Source: an uncultured Lachnospiraceae bacterium (lineage in GTDB: Bacteria; Bacillota; Clostridia; Lachnospirales; Lachnospiraceae). From it: a stretch of 5,336 nt of DNA. Positions 1-5,336 of the stretch are shown piece after piece. Both the position numbers and the translations under genes were made by a program. The stretch spans positions 1-5,336 of the forward strand of contig CALGGH010000126.1 of NCBI GenBank assembly GCA_937916415.1, in the 5' to 3' direction. Under the pieces are notes generated by a model that saw only the letters and a program-made list of their open reading frames with translations, did no database searches and had not been told where the DNA came from. Within the stretch, counting starts at the first letter, position 1. Each line of letters begins with the position of its first letter.

Positions 1-206
1 AGCTGATCGGCGGCGGAACCATAGAGAAGCAGATACATGAGGACATAACCTACGGAGACGTCCATGACAGCGAGGACAACGGGTATGCCCTGCCCTATGC
101 AGCGGACCCCCGCAGGATCCTTAAGATCGGCGTGAACTTCGATTCGGAGAAAAGAAACATTACGGAATGGGTCGTGACCCGGATTTTCACACAGGAGGTT
201 ATCTGA
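1..206 (+). CDS. 3' end of an AAA-ATPase-like / PD-(D/E)XK nuclease family gene, apparently internally deleted (partial, likely decayed)
   Basis: This open frame enters from the left edge (first full codon at base 3) and ends at TGA 204-206. Its last part, from GYALPYAAD (base 81) through ILKIGVNFDS to EWVV, matches the C-terminus of the minus-strand gene at 3751-5336 at 27 of 32 residues, so it belongs to the same family (AAA-ATPase_like PF09820 plus PDDEXK_9 PF08011). Just before it, the segment IEKQIHEDITYGDVHDSEDN resembles, from memory, the middle of a second subtype of this family, which normally continues LWNFLFFTGYL and only much later reaches GYALPY. The nuclease core (a GRAD-V then FEFK pattern) is absent between the two, so I infer an in-frame internal deletion of roughly 200 residues. 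The frame also runs nine residues past the VV where the paralogue stops, and its end carries the ribosome binding site of the next gene. A working nuclease is unlikely. Whether the N-terminal ATPase part survives cannot be seen. Confidence 0.75.
   Translation, partial: LIGGGTIEKQIHEDITYGDVHDSEDNGYALPYAADPRRILKIGVNFDSEKRNITEWVVTRIFTQEVI
123..145 (+). repeat. Left arm of a 23-base exact inverted match between nuclease-family 3' ends
   Basis: The 23 bases encoding KIGVNFD and the start of the next codon are identical to the reverse complement of 3788-3810 in the minus-strand paralogue. The wider similarity runs from about 71 to 190, with many synonymous differences, so this is homology between coding sequences and not a terminal repeat of a known transposon. 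It still places inverted homologous DNA on both sides of the SEC-C/DUF2325 pair. Confidence 0.8.
193..198 (+). promoter_or_regulatory. Ribosome binding site of the SEC-C gene
   Basis: AGGAGG lies nine bases before the GTG at 208. It is a perfect core Shine-Dalgarno sequence and decides the choice of this GTG over the next in-frame ATG (residue 29). It sits inside the last codons of the upstream nuclease-family remnant, so the gene is probably translated from a message that reads through that remnant. Confidence 0.8.
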
Positions 207-207
207 C

Positions 208-1164
208 GTGATCAATACTGAATGGCTCGAAAAATGCGCTCAGGCGGGAGAATTTCTGTATGGAATCATTCCTGTTGAGGTGCTAAAAAAGATGTATCGT
301 ACCAGGGAGAAGGATGATCCCTCCATTGAGGAGATGGTTCATGTCGTAGAGGGCTCATCGTCCCTTCTTCTTGATTATATGGACAGTTACGAGGAGGTCT
401 TTGAGTCGATGGGCTATAAGGAGCCGGGATATTTCATTCCCCATGTGCCCGAAGACGGCGAGGATGACATGCTTGAGGTGTTCAGGAAAGCAGAGAAGGA
501 TGGCAATCCCTATGCCAGGATCCATCTCGATGAAGATGAATGGCTGTATCTGTTTGATGAGCAGATGAACGTGGAGTTTTACTTGCCGACTTCGGCCGAG
601 ATCGAGCAGCTCATTTCCAACGGCTATATACATGACCCCCATATGGATGCTTACGTAGGACTTTTGGAAAAGGCCGGAAAAGCGGAGGAGCTTCCGTCCA
701 TGTGGCAGCGTATTTCGTCCGGGGAGCTTGATGGAACTGATGCGCTCGGGAGGCTGACCGAACTGATCTGCTCCGGAGCGGAATCCATAGATAAACTCAA
801 TTCCCTGTTGCCGTACGTAAATGATTTCTATAATCACGTAAACCGCAGGGACAGACGCGGATGGGCTCCGAGTAAGCTTGCGGAAAAGATGGGAGGACTC
901 AGGATGCCGAAGACCATAGTTCCGGGATCAACACAGGCAGCCGGGAATCTGGCCAAATTGAAGCCATTTTTTGAACAGAACGGCATCAGCCTGGATCTGT
1001 CGGCCATGGGACAGTACACTGAGTACGGAAGTCGCGGCGAGAGCAGGAAAGTAAAGGTATATCCGAATGATCCCTGTCCGTGCGGCAGCGGGATCAAGTA
1101 CAAAAAATGTCATGGGAGGACCGGCGGCATTGACGAGGTTTATAAAATGACGGTGAAGCTATAA
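208..1164 (+). CDS. SEC-C motif zinc-binding protein of unknown function (318 aa)
   Basis: The C-terminus carries a clear SEC-C motif (PF02810): YPNDPCPCGSG followed by KYKKCH, with the zinc-ligand pattern C290, C292, C301, H302. This small zinc knuckle, first known from the SecA tail, is found on many unrelated bacterial proteins and usually serves protein or nucleic-acid contact, so it does not fix a function. The first 285 residues have no domain I can name. They are mixed and acidic, with no signal peptide or membrane segment, so the protein should be cytoplasmic. The segment IIPVEVLKKMYR (about residues 20-31) and FYLPT near residue 125 recall other clostridial SEC-C proteins, a weak impression from memory. 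The start is GTG at 208 with an ideal AGGAGG upstream. The gene begins one base after the preceding stop, and its TAA overlaps the ATG of the DUF2325 gene (TAATG), which points to co-expression and probably a shared role. No enzyme motif is visible. Confidence 0.85.
   Translation: MINTEWLEKCAQAGEFLYGIIPVEVLKKMYRTREKDDPSIEEMVHVVEGSSSLLLDYMDSYEEVFESMGYKEPGYFIPHVPEDGEDDMLEVFRKAEKDGNPYARIHLDEDEWLYLFDEQMNVEFYLPTSAEIEQLISNGYIHDPHMDAYVGLLEKAGKAEELPSMWQRISSGELDGTDALGRLTELICSGAESIDKLNSLLPYVNDFYNHVNRRDRRGWAPSKLAEKMGGLRMPKTIVPGSTQAAGNLAKLKPFFEQNGISLDLSAMGQYTEYGSRGESRKVKVYPNDPCPCGSGIKYKKCHGRTGGIDEVYKMTVKL
1152..1156 (+). promoter_or_regulatory. Ribosome binding site and stop-start overlap for the DUF2325 gene
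   Basis: GGTGA sits seven bases before the ATG at 1164 and can pair with the UCACC near the 16S rRNA 3' end. It is weaker than the AGGAGG of the upstream gene. Because the TAA of the SEC-C gene and the ATG share one base, terminating ribosomes probably re-initiate here, keeping the two proteins in a linked ratio. Confidence 0.5.
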
Positions 1165-3458
1165 TGTATTCCTCAGAATTGGAAAACCTGAAAGAGTGCG
1201 TGAAAAAAAAGAGATATGCTGCCGCGGCCGACAGGAAAAAGCTGATATGTGAGCAGCTTGACAAGGTCAGGCAGATCACGCTGGATAAACTGTCCGTCCA
1301 GGTGGACTCCGTAACAAACGGCACTATAATCAAACGGCGTGCAAAGGCCTTGTCTGCCTTGCTTGAGCTGCTTGATTCAGATGCCCCGTTTCTGGATCCG
1401 CAGACCCTGAATGCGCTCACGTCTCCGGAGGAGACCCTGGTACACCTTGAGTCGCTTCCTCAAAGAACGGATTACGACGGGATCGATTATTACGAAGACA
1501 TAACACTTGCGGCAGCGATGTGGATGCTTGACGATCTGAAGCGGACCGGCCGTCTGAGGGATGCCTTCAAATACCTTCCAAGGGACTATTCCAGACTATA
1601 TGACATGGATATCCCGGTCAATTTCTTTGATCCGTGCTTTGATAATGACCTGATACGGTCAGTCATGTGCGTGATAAAGGATAGAAATAAGGCCGATGGG
1701 GATGGACGCCATGCACATGATGGCGTCTATTGCGGAGAAATTCTTGCAGAAGGACGGCAGAAGCTGATAAGATCCTCCTTCAGGAGAAGCTTTGATTCCG
1801 TTTTCGGACTCGTTGACCGGGATCGTATTCGGGCAGCGAAAGACCGATTCAAAGAGAAACAGAAGGAGATCATCCGCATTTATGCCGAATGCATGGCTTC
1901 ATTTGACCGTGAGCAGAGATCCGCAGTCGATATCATGGCAAGACAGCCGAGTGTCCTGATGGTGAAAAAAGAGCCTCCGGACGACGAGACAAGGATCAGA
2001 AATGCCCTCTCAGATTATACTGAAGTCGAAGAGGTAAAAAACGCGTTAAGACTGGAATTCAGTGATTATTTCAACATGCCCTTTAAGGCCGTCAGGGACA
2101 GGCTGCATAATGGGATGCTTGCAAGAAAATATAAGGAATTTGTCATCCCGGATCCTTATGAAACGTGCTTTGCGCTTTTGGCTCTTCTGGAAGATGATGA
2201 CGACGCGGCATGGCTTATGCAGTCGGGATACTGCCTGGTAAATGCCGCGGCCTCCCTCCTGCCATGGCACGTAAGCGGGAATGATCCCCATGCGGACTGG
2301 ACGTCGGAATTCGATGATGATGAATGGACTGATCCGGCTTTGGTTTATGACAGAAACGAATGGATCACTTACCAGGCAGAGAATGGCTCCGAGGATGCCA
2401 CGGACTATTACGTGCCATACCCTGAGGGCAGGAATCTTGCGCAGATTCTCTTTTCCATGTGTGGCGGTGTGATGCCGAGAAATCTTCATCCTTTCGAGAG
2501 GGATAGACGAGAACTGACAGACGGCGGAATGACTGCAGAGACCGTCAACAAGCTTGTAGGCAATGCGGAAATCCTTTTCCTTACCCAGTTTCAGTCGAAA
2601 GCCCTGAACCTCAGGGAGAATTCATGGGGATCAATGTCCGGCGACGACACGGGCAATGACGACCTTACGTACGATGCCGGAACCATGGAGGCCGCAGCGA
2701 CTGAAACCAATGAAACGTCCGGAAAATTTAACGGCAACGAGCCGGAACCCACGGAACCCGTGGCGTTTAAAAAGACGAGCGGCTACTGGGGAAACGTAGC
2801 CAAGGCACAAAATGCCGAGATGCACAGAATCGTGCAGGATTCAGGCGCCGCACGCGGAGAGGGAGAGGACCCGGGGTCACCTGATGATCATAAAAGAATC
2901 ATCCGTGAGGAACGGGATGATCTCAATGCGGAAGCGGAACTCAGACGGATTAAGGATGAGAATAAGAGCCTCAGGGGAGCCTTAAGTGAGATACGCCGGG
3001 AGTCCGAAGCGGAAAAGGCTAAATATGAACGCGAACTACAGGCTCTGAGGATGGAACACAGAGAACTGGCAGACCTTCGGGAGCTGATCTTTAATCAGAT
3101 CGATGGGGGCGGATCTGAGCGGGTACGTGCCCGGGCGGACAAACCCGGGGCGGACGTTACGTTCCCATTTGAAACGGTTAAGCGCACGGTGGTTTTTGGG
3201 GGACATGAATCATTCCTGAAATCCATTAAGCCAAAGTTTACAAACGTCCGCTTTGTGGACGTGGATCAATATGCATTCAGTCCGGAACTCGTAAGGAATG
3301 CGGACGTTGTCTGGATACAGAATAACCACATTTCACATGCACAGTACTACGGCATCATAAATGAGGCAAGAAAACATGGCATTCAGGTAAGGTATTTTCC
3401 CTATTCCAGTGCTGACAAATGCGCGGAGATCCTTGCAAAGGAAGATGCAAAGCCCTGA
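1164..3458 (+). CDS. Large DUF2325-domain protein with coiled coil (764 aa), unknown function
   Basis: The C-terminus (about residues 673-757) is a DUF2325 domain (PF10087). It opens with a hydrophobic strand and the glycine turn VVFGGHESFL (G679, G680, H681), then VRFVDVDQ, NADVVWIQNN and the family hallmark ISHAQYY (S724, H725, Y728, Y729), ending in a strand-like IQVRYFPYS. The pattern suggests a small alpha/beta fold; its ligand or activity is not established. Before it lies a charged heptad-rich stretch (about 577-645, ending ELADLRELIFNQ) that should form a coiled coil and may drive oligomerisation. Residues 480-575 are a low-complexity Gly/Asn/Glu/Thr linker. Residues 1-480 look mainly helical, with an acidic Trp/Tyr-rich patch near 370-417, and match nothing I recognise. 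There is no Walker motif, nuclease motif, signal peptide or membrane span. The ATG shares a base with the stop of the SEC-C gene, so the pair is coupled. The protein could be a regulator, sensor or scaffold; I cannot choose. Confidence 0.85.
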   Translation: MYSSELENLKECVKKKRYAAAADRKKLICEQLDKVRQITLDKLSVQVDSVTNGTIIKRRAKALSALLELLDSDAPFLDPQTLNALTSPEETLVHLESLPQRTDYDGIDYYEDITLAAAMWMLDDLKRTGRLRDAFKYLPRDYSRLYDMDIPVNFFDPCFDNDLIRSVMCVIKDRNKADGDGRHAHDGVYCGEILAEGRQKLIRSSFRRSFDSVFGLVDRDRIRAAKDRFKEKQKEIIRIYAECMASFDREQRSAVDIMARQPSVLMVKKEPPDDETRIRNALSDYTEVEEVKNALRLEFSDYFNMPFKAVRDRLHNGMLARKYKEFVIPDPYETCFALLALLEDDDDAAWLMQSGYCLVNAAASLLPWHVSGNDPHADWTSEFDDDEWTDPALVYDRNEWITYQAENGSEDATDYYVPYPEGRNLAQILFSMCGGVMPRNLHPFERDRRELTDGGMTAETVNKLVGNAEILFLTQFQSKALNLRENSWGSMSGDDTGNDDLTYDAGTMEAAATETNETSGKFNGNEPEPTEPVAFKKTSGYWGNVAKAQNAEMHRIVQDSGAARGEGEDPGSPDDHKRIIREERDDLNAEAELRRIKDENKSLRGALSEIRRESEAEKAKYERELQALRMEHRELADLRELIFNQIDGGGSERVRARADKPGADVTFPFETVKRTVVFGGHESFLKSIKPKFTNVRFVDVDQYAFSPELVRNADVVWIQNNHISHAQYYGIINEARKHGIQVRYFPYSSADKCAEILAKEDAKP

Positions 3459-3512
3459 CAGGTGATCCGGACGGGCAGAGTCAGGAATACGGCTCCACGA
3501 TGCAGCTCTTAC

Positions 3513-3631
3513 GTCAGACTTCACGACCTTGTTAAACCAGTTGCTGATCTGATTCTCATAGACATACCTGACTTCAATGTTGGGAATCCTCATGGTCAGG
3601 TATATTTTTTCTCATCCTGCCTTTCGGACAC
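3513..3631 (-). pseudogene. Frameshifted remnant of an AAA-ATPase-like / PD-(D/E)XK family gene
   Basis: Read on the minus strand, one frame gives VSERQDEKK (3631-3605) and then meets a stop. The next frame gives KIYLTMRIPN, IEVRYVYENQ, ISNWFNKVVKSD (to 3513). From memory, these pieces are contiguous in one subtype of the family, as in GYLKKVSER, YLTM-IPN-EV and Y-N-I--WF. Adding one A to the A6 run at 3610-3605 would join them in frame, so a one-base loss in the run is the likely break. Neither the Walker motifs nor the nuclease core of that gene is present, and similarity fades beyond both ends. The piece belongs to the part of the protein that is missing from the truncated copy at the left edge. 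It is too short and broken to be functional. Confidence 0.65.
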
Positions 3632-3682
3632 TTCGCATGTCCTCGTCCGCATTTTCAATCAGTTGGTCCTTAACGACAAGCA

Positions 3683-3713
3683 GGCCCCGGAGCGGTAGTG
3701 CTGCTCCGGGGTC
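3683..3713. terminator. GC-rich hairpin between convergent genes, probable bidirectional terminator
   Basis: CCCCGGAGC (3685-3693) pairs perfectly with GCTCCGGGG (3703-3711) around a nine-base loop. A G-U (read on the plus strand) and a G-C pair extend the stem to 11 bp. It lies 38 bases beyond the stop of the minus-strand nuclease gene and 225 bases beyond the DUF2325 gene, where convergent transcripts must end. Neither side has a clean run of T, so it may be a weak intrinsic terminator or mainly an RNA-stabilising end structure. Confidence 0.55.
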
Positions 3714-3750
3714 GCCTTGCGTTAATGATGAAATTGTTCACTGATCGTGC

Positions 3751-5336
3751 TCAGACAACGATCCACTCGTTTATGTTTCGTTTGCCTGAATCGAAGTTCA
3801 CGCCGATCTTCAGTATCGTGCGGGAGTCTGCGGCGTAAGGCAGGGCATAGCCCTTGTCCTCGATCTGCCGCAGTGCTTCTGTGGCGGACTTGTCACGCTT
3901 GAATTCAAAGAGCCATACATAGTCTGACGTCTCCACGATGACGTCGGCACGGCCGGCGGCGTTGTGCACCTGCGTCTTCACGTACTGGCCCATGAGCATG
4001 AAGGATATGTAGATGACGTTCTGGAAGTCTCGCTCCACGTATTTGTCAAACTTTTCGGGATCGCCCTCGGGATAGGGCAGTGACGCGAACAGGGCCGTCA
4101 GGCGGTCGCGGATGCCGTCGGCGTTGCCGGTCCTTAATCCTTTCACGAAGCTCCTGGCGTCAAGCGGAGATTCCTCTTCGGGGCTCATGCCCGACCGATT
4201 CAGGTTAAGCAGCATCGGAACCAGGTTTTTAAGGAAGCCGTACTTGACCTCGTCGTTCGGATAACCAAGCTCATAGCTCCGGAATTCCCTGTCATAGTCA
4301 AGTATCGTGAGGTATCCTGACTGGTACATGAGAGGAACGGGATTGGGGTCGTCCGAGCGGTAATCGGACAGGGTGCGTTCATCCGCGGTGACCTTTCCAT
4401 CGGTGATCGCCTTGACGTCAAAGCCGGTTTCCTGCAGCTTGCGTATCAGGAACGTCGGCGTGCCGGATTCAAACCAGTAGGAGCCGAATTTCTGCTTCAC
4501 GAAAGCATTCAGCAGGCTGAAGGGATTGTAGACCCCTTCGGAGTTCTCAAAGAAATGGTATCCGTCATACATGGTTTTCAGGGCGGAGATGCATTCTTCC
4601 CGGCTCATGTCTTCAGCCAGGGCAAGGGAATCGATCTCAGGGCTGAAGGCATCCAGCATTTCCCGCTCCGTGATGCCGCAGATGCAGGAGAACCTGCGGT
4701 CAAGCGAGATGTCCTCCAGCTGATTCAGGTCACTGAAGATGCTGACCTTACTAAATTTCGTTACTCCCGTAATAAAGACAAATTTCAGGTGGGCGTCATC
4801 GCTTTTGAGGCAGCTGAACACGCCCTTGAAAACGGCTCGGTTGTGTTCGTCAAGCTCCGGATCGGATTCGAGCAGGGCCTTGTCATACTCGTCGACGAGC
4901 ACCACGGCGCGGCGTCCGGTCTGCCTGTGGGCTTCCTTCAGCAGATAGTCAAACCTGAGAGCGAGGGTTTTGTTCGCAGGATCAGAGCCGTAAACCTGCT
5001 CCCACTCCCGCAGGTGCATGTCGATGACCATCTCAATGGCCTGCATTTTCGTGCCATCAGTCCCGTCGGGAGCGGCATCTTTTCCGACGGCATCTGCGCC
5101 GTCACCCGATTCCCTGTGAATGCCGGCCTCAGGCTTAGAATAGTTGCCCCTGTTGAAGTCAAAGTAAAACACGGGGTATTCCGCAAAGGAATCGGGATCG
5201 TTTTTAGTCAGCTCGGTGATGACCAGTCCCTCGAACAGCTCCCTTTTCCCTTCAAAATATGCCTTCAGCGTCGACAGGAAAAGGCTCTTGCCAAACCTCC
5301 GCGGCCGGCTCAGGAAGTATGGCTTTCCCTGCGTTA
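3751..5336 (-). CDS. AAA-ATPase-like / PD-(D/E)XK nuclease family protein (5' end beyond window)
   Basis: The frame is open from TGA 3751-3753 to the right edge (528 codons visible). A GTG at 5172 is not the true start, because homologous sequence continues upstream of it. Near the edge, SRPRRFGKSLFLSTL is the family's Walker A (RRFGKSL, 5281-5301). VVLVDEYDK (near 4880-4910) is Walker B, and FITGVTKFSKVSIFSDLNQL is the hallmark sensor region of AAA-ATPase_like (PF09820). The C-terminal PDDEXK_9 domain (PF08011) shows GRADVIVE with the acidic residue at 3943-3945 and LFEFKRD with Glu at 3904-3906 and Lys at 3898-3900, a complete D...ExK site. It ends QIEDKGYALPYAADS through EWIVV. Only about 30-50 N-terminal residues should be missing, judged from the family's usual start. 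The family is often multi-copy and suspected to be mobile or involved in nucleic-acid cleavage, but its biology is poorly known. A Gly/Asp/Ala-rich stretch at 5047-5133 looks like an insertion. Its promoter is outside the window. Confidence 0.9.
   Translation of the reverse strand, partial: TQGKPYFLSRPRRFGKSLFLSTLKAYFEGKRELFEGLVITELTKNDPDSFAEYPVFYFDFNRGNYSKPEAGIHRESGDGADAVGKDAAPDGTDGTKMQAIEMVIDMHLREWEQVYGSDPANKTLALRFDYLLKEAHRQTGRRAVVLVDEYDKALLESDPELDEHNRAVFKGVFSCLKSDDAHLKFVFITGVTKFSKVSIFSDLNQLEDISLDRRFSCICGITEREMLDAFSPEIDSLALAEDMSREECISALKTMYDGYHFFENSEGVYNPFSLLNAFVKQKFGSYWFESGTPTFLIRKLQETGFDVKAITDGKVTADERTLSDYRSDDPNPVPLMYQSGYLTILDYDREFRSYELGYPNDEVKYGFLKNLVPMLLNLNRSGMSPEEESPLDARSFVKGLRTGNADGIRDRLTALFASLPYPEGDPEKFDKYVERDFQNVIYISFMLMGQYVKTQVHNAAGRADVIVETSDYVWLFEFKRDKSATEALRQIEDKGYALPYAADSRTILKIGVNFDSGKRNINEWIVV
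3788..3810 (-). repeat. Right arm of the 23-base exact inverted match
   Basis: This is the partner of 123-145, within the 3' end of the intact nuclease-family gene. The two arms are about 3.6 kb apart and in opposite orientation, so recombination between them would invert the operon in between rather than delete it. Confidence 0.8.

Noticed and set aside
355..837. A minus-strand open frame of 160 residues
   Set aside because: It is fully antisense to the SEC-C gene, with no recognisable motif or ribosome binding site; a shadow frame.
2046..2489. A minus-strand open frame of 147 residues
   Set aside because: It is antisense to the DUF2325 gene with no family resemblance; the sense frame has clear domain support.
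3333..3593. A minus-strand open frame of 86 residues as an intact small gene
   Set aside because: Only its first 27 or so residues resemble the nuclease family. The rest is unrelated and runs antisense through the end of the DUF2325 gene, so I annotate a remnant instead.
3462..3698. A plus-strand open frame of 78 residues starting at GTG
   Set aside because: It has no convincing ribosome binding site, runs through the antisense of the nuclease-family remnant and into the terminator hairpin, and its protein resembles nothing.
3751..5172. GTG at 5172 as the start of the minus-strand nuclease gene
   Set aside because: The same frame continues upstream with a clear Walker A motif (RRFGKSL) typical of the family, so the true start lies beyond the right edge.
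1..5336. CRISPR array, tRNA or rRNA genes, insertion-sequence transposase, riboswitch
   Set aside because: I saw no regularly spaced repeats, no tRNA-like cloverleaf or rRNA sequence, and no transposase motifs on either strand.

Overview
The window looks like accessory DNA from a Gram-positive, probably clostridial (Lachnospiraceae-like) gut or rumen bacterium. The basis is a strong AGGAGG ribosome binding site, a DUF2325 protein, a SEC-C protein, and several copies of the AAA-ATPase-like/PD-(D/E)XK nuclease family that such genomes often carry in many copies. The taxon is an inference; no rRNA or core gene is present.

Layout. Bases 1-206 (+) are the 3' end of an AAA-ATPase-like/PD-(D/E)XK family gene that appears to have lost its nuclease core by an in-frame deletion. 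One base after its stop comes a tight two-gene operon on the same strand: a 318-residue protein with a C-terminal SEC-C zinc motif (208-1164), then, overlapping by one base, a 764-residue protein with a long unrecognised helical region, a coiled coil and a C-terminal DUF2325 domain (1164-3458). The 292-base convergent gap (3459-3750) holds a frameshifted remnant of another nuclease-family gene on the minus strand (about 3513-3631) and a strong GC hairpin (3683-3713). From 3751 to the right edge, on the minus strand, lies a nearly complete AAA-ATPase-like/PD-(D/E)XK gene with intact Walker and nuclease motifs; its first residues are outside the window.

Interpretation. The SEC-C and DUF2325 genes look like one translationally coupled unit of unknown function. 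They are bracketed by inverted, related 3' ends of nuclease-family genes, which share a 23-base exact inverted match, and there is gene debris at the right junction. The arrangement suggests past recombination between family copies around a mobile or accessory cassette. No function is demonstrated for the pair. A role in defence or stress is possible but is not shown by the sequence.
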